16,522 nt of DNA from JBBQTU01 sp038213005 (GTDB lineage: Bacteria > Planctomycetota > Phycisphaerae > Tepidisphaerales > Tepidisphaeraceae): positions 1 through 16,522 of the forward strand of contig JBBQTU010000073.1 of the NCBI GenBank assembly GCA_038213005.1. Direction: 5' to 3'. A program made the translations under genes and the position numbers. A model generated the notes under the pieces. That model was not told the DNA's origin. It worked only from the letters and a program-made list of their open reading frames with translations, and did not search any database. Positions 6,755-13,150 of this stretch are shown piece by piece. Position 1 is the first letter of the stretch. Each line of letters starts with the position of its first letter.

Positions 6755-7089
6755 TTCTGCTGGATGCTCACCTCTCGCCCGAACTGGCACCGTGGATTGC
6801 CACGCAACTGCGCATCGAGTGCATTCATCTGCGGGATCTGGGCCTGCGGGATGCGGAGGACGAAACCGTCTTCGCCAGGGCACGCAGTATGAAGGCCGTC
6901 GTGATGACCAAAGACTCGGACTTCGTCGAGCTCGTCTCGCGGCTTGGCCCTCCGCCGCAGGTTATCTGGTTGACTTGCGGCAATACCTCCAATGCCTCAC
7001 TGCGACTATTGCTCAGGAACCTGCTACCGCAAGCCATGATGGCATTGGGGGCAGGCGAACCGCTCGCCGAGATTGGTCTCCGCCAGTGA
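6751..7089 (+). CDS. DUF5615 PIN-like protein, probable toxin
   Basis: This 112-residue protein of the DUF5615 PIN-like family has the expected acidic pattern: D5 in ILLDAHLSPEL, D38/E39/E40 in DAEDETVFARA, then the hallmark MTKDSDF and WLTCGNTSN. It is the likely RNase partner of DUF433, with coupled translation. The gene ends at base 7089, and the argH stop codon on the other strand begins at 7090, so the two convergent genes touch with no terminator space. The family is intact in length. The toxin role is inferred from pairing and fold. Confidence 0.88.
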   Translation: MILLDAHLSPELAPWIATQLRIECIHLRDLGLRDAEDETVFARARSMKAVVMTKDSDFVELVSRLGPPPQVIWLTCGNTSNASLRLLLRNLLPQAMMALGAGEPLAEIGLRQ

Positions 7090-8511
7090 CTACTTGAGAC
7101 CGAGCTTGCCCTGCCAAGCCAGGATGTTGTCGGTCAGCGGCTGCCCGCCCCCGGCCCCGGCGCTGCGATATCGCCGGGCGACGTTGGCCGCTCCCAGGCA
7201 CTCATAAATGTCCTGGCCGATGTTCGAAGCGTCGCCGCCTTGGGCAACCGTGGCTGCCTTGAAGTCATCGACTTTCAGTTGCCCCAGCGCCCACTTGCCC
7301 TGCTTCTCGCACTGGAGCACCAGCGTTCCCACCACTTGGTGAGCCGTGCGGAAGGGCACGCCCTTGGTCACGAGATATTCAGCCAGACTCGTGGCGTCGA
7401 GGAATCCTCGATCCAGCGTCGGCTCGATCTTCTCGCGCATGAAGTTGGCTGTGCTTACAATGGCGGCCGCCATCGTCGCGCAGCTCATCATCGTGTCATA
7501 GGCCCGGAAGAGGATGCGCTTGTCCTCCTGCAGATCACGGTTGTAGCCGATCGGCAGGCCCTTGCAGATCGTCAGCAGCGCCATCAGGTCGCCGTAGACG
7601 CACCCGCACCGGCCGCGGATCAGTTCCAGCATGTCCGGGTTCCTTTTCTGCGGCATCATCGACGAGCCGGTGGTGTACTTGTCTGCGATCTTGATGAACG
7701 AGAACTCGGTTGTGCTGTAGATAACCCACTGCTCGGCCCAGCGTGACAGGTGCATCGACGCCATCGCCAGCGAGAACAGGAACTCAAGCGCCTGGTCGCG
7801 GCTGGCCGTCTGCTCGATGCTGCTGATCGGCGGACCGTCAAACCCCAGCTCGTGCGATGTCTCGCACGCGTCGATGGGTAGCGAAGTTCCCGCAATCGCC
7901 CCGCTGCCCAGCGGAATGTCGTTGATTCCAGTGAACTGATACGCGGTGGCGCAGCGGTCGGCGTCCCGGCTGAACATCTGGCACCACGCCAGGCACTCGG
8001 CCGCCGCATAGATCGGCTGGGCACGCTGCATATGCGTGTACGATGGCATCACGATATCCCGGCTGCGGTCGGCCATCACCACAAACGCCCGGCAAAGATC
8101 ATGCAGCCGTTTGCCGGCCTCGATGGCGTGCTCGTGAATCCACAGTGCCAGGTCCAGCGCCACCTGATCATTGCGGCTCCGCCCAGTATGCAGCCGCTCC
8201 CCCGGCTTGCCGATCCGCTTGATCAGCTCGGCCTCAATGACCATGTGAATGTCTTCCTTAGACTTGTCCAGGACGATCGTCCCGGCCTCAAAGTCCTTCT
8301 CGATGGACTTCAAGCCACCGGCGATGGCTTCAAGGTCGGCCGCGGTAATCAGCCCCACCTTCGCCAGCATCGAAGCCTGGGCCATCGACCCGGCGATATC
8401 CTGCGGATAAAGACGGTTGTCGTACGAGATGGACTCCACGAAGTCCTGCGCCAGCTTATCGGTCGCCTCGCCAATCCGCGCCTGCCACGATTTCTGATTT
8501 TCTTCGGCCAT
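7090..8511 (-). CDS. argH: Argininosuccinate lyase
   Basis: This 473-residue enzyme cleaves argininosuccinate into arginine and fumarate, the last step of arginine synthesis. It belongs to the fumarase/aspartase superfamily. Visible motifs are HTGRSRNDQVALD (108-120), SYTHMQRAQP (157-166), the LGSGAIAGTSLPID loop (201-214) and the signature GSSMMPQKRNPD (282-293), whose serines supply the catalytic residue. The usual form is GSSIMPQKKNPD, so this copy differs conservatively. The ATG at 8511 is preferred; GTG at 8520 would add three residues. No ribosome-binding site is visible, but TAGAAT (8521-8526, minus strand) predicts a leader of about three bases. No other arg gene is in the window. Confidence 0.96.
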   Translation of the reverse strand: MAEENQKSWQARIGEATDKLAQDFVESISYDNRLYPQDIAGSMAQASMLAKVGLITAADLEAIAGGLKSIEKDFEAGTIVLDKSKEDIHMVIEAELIKRIGKPGERLHTGRSRNDQVALDLALWIHEHAIEAGKRLHDLCRAFVVMADRSRDIVMPSYTHMQRAQPIYAAAECLAWCQMFSRDADRCATAYQFTGINDIPLGSGAIAGTSLPIDACETSHELGFDGPPISSIEQTASRDQALEFLFSLAMASMHLSRWAEQWVIYSTTEFSFIKIADKYTTGSSMMPQKRNPDMLELIRGRCGCVYGDLMALLTICKGLPIGYNRDLQEDKRILFRAYDTMMSCATMAAAIVSTANFMREKIEPTLDRGFLDATSLAEYLVTKGVPFRTAHQVVGTLVLQCEKQGKWALGQLKVDDFKAATVAQGGDASNIGQDIYECLGAANVARRYRSAGAGGGQPLTDNILAWQGKLGLK

Positions 8512-8520
8512 AGGTATCAC

Positions 8521-8526
8521 ATTCTA
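8521..8526 (-). promoter_or_regulatory. -10 element of argH with almost no leader
   Basis: Read on the minus strand the hexamer is TAGAAT (five of six consensus). The implied start of transcription is about 8514, three bases before the ATG at 8511. The -35 is poor: GTGTCA at a 15-base spacer is the best match. Confidence 0.45.
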
Positions 8527-8695
8527 CACAAATGCTGAGCCTGACACACCGGCCAAGACAGGGCGAGGCTTGAGATCGATAGCAGCGTGGCTCTGACGGC
8601 CGGGGCTGGGGCATCCAGCGGGGATCGCTTTGCGGCGTCGCTGCAACTCTTGGGGCGGGGCTGAAGCTCGGCCAGCGCAGAACAACCAAGTCCGG

Positions 8696-8709
8696 CCCGG
8701 TTCATTCTC
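8696..8709 (-). repeat. Inverted GAATGAACCGG repeat copy
   Basis: CCCGGTTCATTCTC is the exact reverse complement of the two copies at 8783-8796 and 8799-8812. It could pair with either across about 75-90 bases. Confidence 0.8.
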
Positions 8710-8782
8710 TCTGGTGCTTGGACGCTCGCCAGATGCCAGGGCAGCAATCATAGTCCCGCTCCGTTATCCGTGCCGGCCGGGG

Positions 8783-8812
8783 GAGAATGAACCGGGAGGA
8801 GAATGAACCGGG
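8783..8812 (+). repeat. Tandem GAATGAACCGG repeats, left flank of the transposase relic
   Basis: Two identical 14-base copies of GAGAATGAACCGGG lie at 8783-8796 and 8799-8812, a 16-base period. They face the opposite way from the copies on the far side of the relic (9080-9103). Confidence 0.85.
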
Positions 8813-8859
8813 ACGTAGCTAGTTGACATTGCCGCCGTGGCTTAGCACACTCTTCCCCC

Positions 8860-9007
8860 ATGCCAAGACGACCTCGCGTAGCGCCGGGAGGAGGGGTGTA
8901 TCCTGTGCTGAATCTTTCTACGGGGAAGATCAAGCTGTTCATGTCATGGCAAGGATTTCGAGGCGTTCCACCGTCTGCTACTTGAGGCTTCTGGGTGGCG
9001 CAGGTGA
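8860..9007 (+). pseudogene. Truncated, frameshifted REP-associated (Y1/IS200-like) transposase fragment
   Basis: From the ATG at 8860 the frame reads MPRRPRVAPGGGVYPVLN and continues to about residue 30. This is close to the standard opening of RAYT-type transposases (MPRRPRVAPGG-VYHVLNR). The His of YHVLNR is Pro here. That frame stops at 8983-8985, but the next frame, from about 8951, reads KDFEAFHRLLLEASGWRR before a stop at 9005-9007, matching the following conserved block (DFEAF-R-LLEA). A frameshift therefore splits the two. The catalytic HUH and Tyr regions are entirely absent, so this is a dead N-terminal remnant of about 50 codons. Repeats on both sides suggest the former element's ends. 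Confidence 0.75.
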
Positions 9008-9079
9008 ATAACGATCACCACCAGGGAGCGGGCGGCATGGCGTGCGAGTCTTGATCGCAGTCGGCCGGTTCCGAAGAAA

Positions 9080-9103
9080 TTCATTCGCCCCGGTTCATTC
9101 GCC
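9080..9103 (-). repeat. GAATGAACCGG repeats in inverse orientation, right flank of the relic
   Basis: Two TTCATTC units (9080-9086 and 9094-9100, 14-base period) form, on the minus strand, GGCGAATGAACCGG followed by GGCGAATGAA. Relative to 8783-8812 the orientation is inverted, giving a terminal-inverted-repeat layout around the transposase relic. Confidence 0.75.
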
Positions 9104-9227
9104 GGTGATCACGATTGGACGAACCAGACGGGTGCGGAAACTCGGCCTTACCCATACAGCCACTGAAGAAAGCGGCTGGCATGACAAACAGGATGAACAA
9201 GAGCAGCACGGCCGGCTCCCGCGGCAT
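9081..9227 (-). CDS. Possible small lipoprotein or hydrophobic peptide, 48 residues
   Basis: On the minus strand, 32 bases past the stop of the PEP-CTERM gene, an ATG at 9227 opens a 48-residue frame. It has a short start (MPREP), a hydrophobic core (AVLLLFILFVMPAAFF) and SGC at residues 22-24, resembling a lipobox (usual form L-A/S-G/A-C). The rest is polar and ends inside the GAATGAACCGG repeat (NRDHRRMNRGE). A weak GGGAG lies about 11 bases upstream. The C-terminal part is probably repeat-derived, which suggests a truncated gene. I do not recognise homologues; coding status is uncertain. Confidence 0.3.
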   Translation of the reverse strand: MPREPAVLLLFILFVMPAAFFSGCMGKAEFPHPSGSSNRDHRRMNRGE

Positions 9228-9259
9228 TCCCGCGACAATCTCCCTTGTTGGCGTTCGGC

Positions 9260-10072
9260 TTACGCGCCGATGCGTGCGCGCCGCCGCACCATCAGCATTG
9301 GGGCGACGCCCAGCAGACCGAAGGCGAGGGTGGAGGCCTCAGGCACAGCGCAGTACGCGAGGCTTTGAAAGTCCTGCTTGAACGCCGAGCCGAACTCGGT
9401 GCCGTTCTCCTGCTTCCATTTGAGGTCGCCACTGTCGAGGCTGAGCCCCGATACGCCGCTCCATGGTTCGTGGATGATTTCCCAGATGAGGATCTGCACC
9501 GCAGCCGCATGGTCGTGAGTCATACCGATTGGATTCTGAGTCGCATCATAGAGATGCATCTTGTAATCATGAAGATTGCCTACAAGATCCTGAGCGGTTG
9601 CCGGCGTGACAACATAGCCCTGGACTGCCGAGAGACCCACACAGTGAGTGAGCAGGCGATCGACCATTGCCTTTTGCTCGATGGAGATGGGGTTGTCTCG
9701 TGTGCTTACACGACCATCCTGAATAGGGGCGGCGAGATAGCTGTTGTAAACATTAAAGTCGTAGATACTCCCAATGTTTATGTTGTGGTTCAACTCAGAG
9801 CAAAAAAAGTTGTAGTCTACCGCTTGCGTTGTGGCAGGAGATATGGAGCCCTCAAAAACACCCGCATATTCCGTCTTGGGCGTGCCGTTTCCGAACATCG
9901 AGTTGGAGGAGATCAACTGCACGCTACGGTACGGAAGAGCGTTGGGCAGGGTGAATTCAGTCTTGCCCTAATCATCGATCTTCAGCCTTACCGTCGAAGA
10001 TGGGGTATCTGCCCAAAGGCAAACCGGAAGACCGACCACCGCAACCGCTCCAAGAACTGCAATTTTCCGCAC
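9260..10072 (-). pseudogene. PEP-CTERM exported protein interrupted by an in-frame amber codon
   Basis: The full frame starts at GTG 10072 behind GGAGG (10077-10081). It encodes a signal peptide (MRKIAVLGAVAVVGLPVCLWA, cut before DTPSS), then meets TAG at 9968-9970 (codon 35). Immediately after, the same frame continues without shift (GKTEFTLPNALPYRSVQLIS) to a PEP-CTERM sorting tail: VPEAS near codon 243, a hydrophobic helix, and RRRAR at the end, 269 sense codons in total. Such proteins are exported and processed by exosortase/archaeosortase-type enzymes; none is in the window. FFCSEL (C91) and AAVQILIWEI (Q193) resemble the Cys and Gln of thioester-type domains. A GTG at 9922 could give a shorter product, but that lacks the signal peptide. 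A C-to-T change in a CAG Gln codon would explain the stop. Confidence 0.75.
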
Positions 10073-10104
10073 AATGCCTCCGAGAATGAAATAACTGCTC
10101 CGTC

Positions 10105-10133
10105 AATTTAGCGTCTGCTTGCAACCGGGTCAA
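10105..10133 (-). promoter_or_regulatory. Promoter of the PEP-CTERM gene, with upstream A-tract
   Basis: On the minus strand, TTGACC (10128-10133, five of six) and TAAATT (10105-10110, four of six) have a 17-base spacer. The predicted start is near 10098, leaving a 25-26-base leader with GGAGG. Ten consecutive A residues (10148-10157 read on the minus strand) fall at about -50 to -59, where an UP element would lie. Confidence 0.6.
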
Positions 10134-10421
10134 GCCCTCTGGGCGTCTTTTTTTTTTCGCAATCCCCCCCTTTGGTGGCGCGCCTGCTGAGATTTTCGGA
10201 CAACCTGAGAGAAACTGGAGCGCCGGGTCTTGAGCCGGGCCTTCGCTTCGGAGAGTATGTCGGGGTCATCCAGGCAATGCACGCGTTTTCGGCGTGATCC
10301 CTTGCCGTCCTAGCGGGCTGCGGACGCGCGGGTACTGCGATGTGGCAGAGCCCGTTGGACGGGCTCAGGGTTCGGGGGCATCGAGGTTTGCCCAAAGTTG
10401 TGGGTCGGCAGGTGGCTGGTC
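10134..10421. other. Intergenic region between the divergent PEP-CTERM and TPR genes
   Basis: There is no convincing gene. It contains a T10 run (10148-10157) preceded by a short GCCC-TCT-GGGC stem (10134-10144), then a C7 run. Further on is the palindrome GAGCCCGT-TGG-ACGGGCTC at 10348-10366. No clear promoter for the TPR gene was found. Confidence 0.5.
10348..10366. repeat. 19-bp triloop palindrome (8-3-8)
   Basis: GAGCCCGT-TGG-ACGGGCTC has a perfect 8-bp stem and a 3-base loop, and is not followed by a T run. It lies 55 bases before the TPR start codon. Confidence 0.7.
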
Positions 10422-11900
10422 ATGCCTTTGAGTTTGTTCCTATTTCATCTTCGCAGGCTGGCCGGCCATGAGCCCGGCTCGGCCGCTGCGTTCTGGTCGG
10501 CTCCGCGAGCGCAGCGGTTTCTCGCGACTCTGGTGGTCCTCCCTGCGGTTTTGGTGATCATCTCCCTGGCGTTCGCGGCGATACAAATGATAGGGATCAA
10601 TAGTCAGAAGGCGAACTGGTATAAGCAGCATGCGGAGCTGGCCATGGCAAGCCGGGACTACAGCACGGCTCGCATCTGTTATACCGGCTTGCTTGAGGAT
10701 GATCCGGCGAATCCAGCCCACGAGTTCGGCCTGGCGCGAAGCCTGGCCGCCTTGGGGCGCACCGCCGAGGCCGTGGTATTGATCAGCCGCCTGGCTCCCG
10801 CTGACGCCGCCGGCTATCCTCCGGCTCACCTTGCTGTGGCCGAGCAGTTGCTCAGTGCCAAGGCTCCAACCGACAGTGCCATGGCAGCGGCCGAGGGCCA
10901 TCTCCTTCATGTCATTCAATTGCAGCCCGGCAACGCCCGAGCGCACGCCTTGCTGGCTACCGTTTATGCCAGGGGAGAACACTGGAATCAGTTCAAGGAA
11001 CACCTGGCGCAGGGTGGCCCCGGCGTCGACCGCCTCGGATTGCTCGCCAGCGACCTGTTCGCAGCCCACGGTGAAACGATCGAGGCCGAAGCATGGGCCA
11101 GACGCGCTGCCCGCTTCTACCGGGCACGCCTGTTGGCAGACCCTAAGGACCATGCCGCCAGGGTGAAACTTGCCCAGGCCATGGCTCGACTGCGCGACTT
11201 TGCTGCGGCCATCGAAATGCTGGAAACGGCTTGGAAAGAAACGCGGGGTCCGGTCTTCCCCCCAGCGATGGCGGCGGTCGTCGCCGAGTGGATTAAGTCA
11301 GCCAATTCGCGCTCGCCGTCGCAGCGACGCGCGATGCTGCAGCAGGGACTCACCTGGGACGCACAGAATGCAGCCCTGCTGCGACAGGTGCTCGACCCCG
11401 GGATGCTCCAGGTGGCCCCCGCAGAAGCGCCCGCGACCTCTACCATTGCGGGCACGGCGGTCCTTGGTCTTTGCCAGGCGGTAGCGGCCTGTCGCAGCAA
11501 TCAGCCCGCCGAGGTGCGCGCCCAACTGGAGCGGGCGATCGCCCTGGATACTGCGGGCAATGTGCCGATGGCGGTCGTTGCCGCCAATGTCGCAGGCTTC
11601 TGGGGACAGAGCCAGGAGCCCGACGCCGAGGCAGCGCTGCTGCTGTCCACGGCCTTGGTGGAACTGCGGCCGGGCGATCCGCTGGCCCAGGGTGCCCATG
11701 GCTTGGTGCTGGCGAGGCAGGAGCAGTGGTATCGGGCCGTCTACTACCTCACCGCAGCGCTCAAGGCCAGGCCTGCCGACAGGACACTGCACACGGCGCT
11801 TGCCGGCGTCTACGACAATCTGGGGCATCCCAACGCCGCCGCCGAACAGCGCCGACTGGAAAGCCCATCCGAAAAAGCGAGTCCGGCCGCACTTAAGTAG
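10422..11900 (+). CDS. Membrane-anchored tetratricopeptide-repeat protein
   Basis: From the ATG at 10422 this is a 492-residue protein; TTG at 10398 would add eight residues, but AGGTGG (10410-10415) sits at the right distance for 10422. A single hydrophobic helix (about residues 33-56, FLATLVVLPAVLVIISLAFAAIQMIG) follows a basic N-terminus. The rest is alanine-rich paired helices of TPR type, for example WYKQHAELAMASRDYSTARICYTGLLEDDPANP (65-97) and EFGLARSLAALGRTAEAVVLI (101-121), with a clear last pair near 440-480 (GLVLARQEQWYRAVYYLTAALKARPADRTLHTALAGVYDNLG). The protein is probably an inner-membrane scaffold with its repeats outside or inside depending on topology, which cannot be decided here. 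The partner is unknown. It converges on the Mpv17-like gene with 26 bases between stops. Confidence 0.85.
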   Translation: MPLSLFLFHLRRLAGHEPGSAAAFWSAPRAQRFLATLVVLPAVLVIISLAFAAIQMIGINSQKANWYKQHAELAMASRDYSTARICYTGLLEDDPANPAHEFGLARSLAALGRTAEAVVLISRLAPADAAGYPPAHLAVAEQLLSAKAPTDSAMAAAEGHLLHVIQLQPGNARAHALLATVYARGEHWNQFKEHLAQGGPGVDRLGLLASDLFAAHGETIEAEAWARRAARFYRARLLADPKDHAARVKLAQAMARLRDFAAAIEMLETAWKETRGPVFPPAMAAVVAEWIKSANSRSPSQRRAMLQQGLTWDAQNAALLRQVLDPGMLQVAPAEAPATSTIAGTAVLGLCQAVAACRSNQPAEVRAQLERAIALDTAGNVPMAVVAANVAGFWGQSQEPDAEAALLLSTALVELRPGDPLAQGAHGLVLARQEQWYRAVYYLTAALKARPADRTLHTALAGVYDNLGHPNAAAEQRRLESPSEKASPAALK

Positions 11901-11926
11901 GTCATGCCAAGGGTTCCGGGTGATCT

Positions 11927-12715
11927 TCAGCACGAAGCATCAACGGAGGCAGACGCCGCCGCGGCAACCACCTCGGCCGGTTCGGATGGGACCGCAGGAG
12001 AAACGCCGGCCGGTTCGGCCTGACCGCGGGCGATGAAGACCATCACCAGGCTCCAGGCGGCCATGGCGAGGATGAACAGGGCGAATTGCAGGTTGCCCGG
12101 CAGTGAGTAGATCATGAGGGTCATGGGGATCCAGTAGACCCAGGCGGGGATCAGCAGCGGCAGCACGCTCGTGAGGTACCATCGCCTGTTGATGCCGCGA
12201 AGCGTGGGAATGATACGGAAGCCGTTGGCCTTCCATGCATAGGCGAGAATCCAGTACGGCACGCCCCAGATCGGGGTCAGGATGAACTGGTCGATGAGCA
12301 TCTTGCGGATGACGGTGCCCATGCCCGTGTCGCTGCCCAGGATCATGGCGAGAAAACGGTATTGCGTGTCCACCAGTGCCCCGGCGCCGGCGAAGAACGC
12401 GGCATTGATCAGAACATCGCGGAGGGTGATGGGCTGCCGGCCGGTCCGAGGCAGCAGCAGCTTGGCGATCTCCGGCAGGATCGTCCCGGCGACAACACTG
12501 CCCAGCATGGCAACCACCACGCCCCACTGCGCCCGGATGGCGGCAAGCTCGGCGCAGAAGCCCTTGATGCCCGGCACATTGAAATAGCCGATCAATAGAA
12601 GCAGCGCCATCGCCTGCAAGACGATGATCGCCCGCCAGTAGAGACGGGCGGCGTCGATGCCGGGTTGGGCGAGGCAGCGGAGCGACACATCCTTGTCCGT
12701 GGCAACATCAGGCAT
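11927..12715 (-). CDS. Multi-pass membrane protein resembling the Mpv17/PMP22 family
   Basis: This is a 262-residue protein with about six hydrophobic segments (near residues 28-46, 64-88, 101-118, 143-161, 180-204 and 207-228) and a Pro/Ala-rich C-terminal tail. The region 117-230 resembles Mpv17/PMP22 proteins: a YRFL block (119-122), then the K-x-x-x-DQ-x-x-x-TP block (KMLIDQFILTPIWG, 138-151), a Trp/Pro-rich helix (PAWVYWIPMTLMIYSLP, 190-206) and AAWSLVMVFIAR at the end. Mpv17 proteins are best known from eukaryotic mitochondria and peroxisomes, with proposed channel activity. The match is by eye and could be an unrelated bacterial membrane family. The start at 12715 has AAGGA seven bases upstream. 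Confidence 0.6.
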   Translation of the reverse strand: MPDVATDKDVSLRCLAQPGIDAARLYWRAIIVLQAMALLLLIGYFNVPGIKGFCAELAAIRAQWGVVVAMLGSVVAGTILPEIAKLLLPRTGRQPITLRDVLINAAFFAGAGALVDTQYRFLAMILGSDTGMGTVIRKMLIDQFILTPIWGVPYWILAYAWKANGFRIIPTLRGINRRWYLTSVLPLLIPAWVYWIPMTLMIYSLPGNLQFALFILAMAAWSLVMVFIARGQAEPAGVSPAVPSEPAEVVAAAASASVDASC

Positions 12716-12869
12716 CAGATCTTCCTTGAAGGGCGGGGATCTTACGGCAAACCCATGCGGCCGGAAAGACCGCCCGAAGGTCGATTGCTGTCGGGCGTGC
12801 CTCGCCCCTCCGCGTTTGCTTCTTCTAACTTCCTCACTTAGGACACCTTCGGCGGAGGATCCCTGGAGT

Positions 12870-12888
12870 GCGGTAAGCTTCTTACCGC
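12870..12888. repeat. 19-bp triloop palindrome (8-3-8)
   Basis: GCGGTAAG-CTT-CTTACCGC has a perfect 8-bp stem and a 3-base loop. Eight bases later comes a second one with the same loop. Confidence 0.8.
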
Positions 12889-12896
12889 TTTACCGA

Positions 12897-12911
12897 GGCG
12901 AGCTTCTCGCC
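12897..12911. repeat. 15-bp triloop palindrome (6-3-6)
   Basis: GGCGAG-CTT-CTCGCC. Its core GCGAGCTTCTCGC recurs, inverted, inside the palindrome at 13009-13027. Confidence 0.75.
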
Positions 12912-13008
12912 GGGAGCGCGGTGCAGCAGAGTAGGACATGCATTGTCACCAACTGCGTCCCACAAGGCGCCGATGTACTCCTGCCGCCGACAAGGTCGGC
13001 TCGTCAAA

Positions 13009-13027
13009 GCTGCGAGAAGCTCGCAGC
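13009..13027. repeat. 19-bp triloop palindrome (8-3-8)
   Basis: GCTGCGAG-AAG-CTCGCAGC. The loop AAG is the complement of the CTT loops of the two upstream palindromes, so it is the same core in the other orientation. Confidence 0.8.
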
Positions 13028-13150
13028 ACTCCCAAATCGCCCTGACTGTCCTGCACCCCGCCCCGCGCCTGGCGGTCATGCCGAGTCCTTTGATATTTCG
13101 CGACGTCGAGTAAACTCTGAGCTTTACCCTGGCAAGCAAAGGACTAGAAC

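Larger units (their letters stand above)
8527..8859. other. Gene-poor region upstream of argH and of the transposase relic
   Basis: About 330 bases have no convincing coding sequence. Bases 8540-8690 show nothing I can name. The right half carries three copies of the GAATGAACCGG repeat and a perfect TTGACA at 8823-8828, which lies 31 bases before the relic's ATG but lacks a good -10. Confidence 0.5.
12716..13150. other. 435-base intergenic region with three triloop palindromes
   Basis: The region lies between two divergent genes. Open frames across it have no plausible protein character. It holds the palindromes at 12870-12888, 12897-12911 and 13009-13027. A possible but poorly spaced promoter for the tRNA-binding gene is TTGATA (13090-13095) with TAAACT (13111-13116), 15 bases apart. 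Confidence 0.5.

Noticed and set aside
9245..10111. Long plus-strand open frame (288 codons)
   Set aside because: It lies antisense to the PEP-CTERM gene, whose sorting tail, signal peptide and promoter are clear; the plus-strand translation has no recognisable features.
10134..10157. GCCC-TCT-GGGC stem followed by T10 as an intrinsic terminator
   Set aside because: The stem is only four base pairs and there is no upstream plus-strand gene to terminate; the A-tract reading on the minus strand as an UP element fits better.
10108..10395. Minus-strand open frame of 95 codons in the intergenic region
   Set aside because: It is Arg/Pro-rich, has no ribosome-binding site or domain, and contains the promoter region and poly-A tract.
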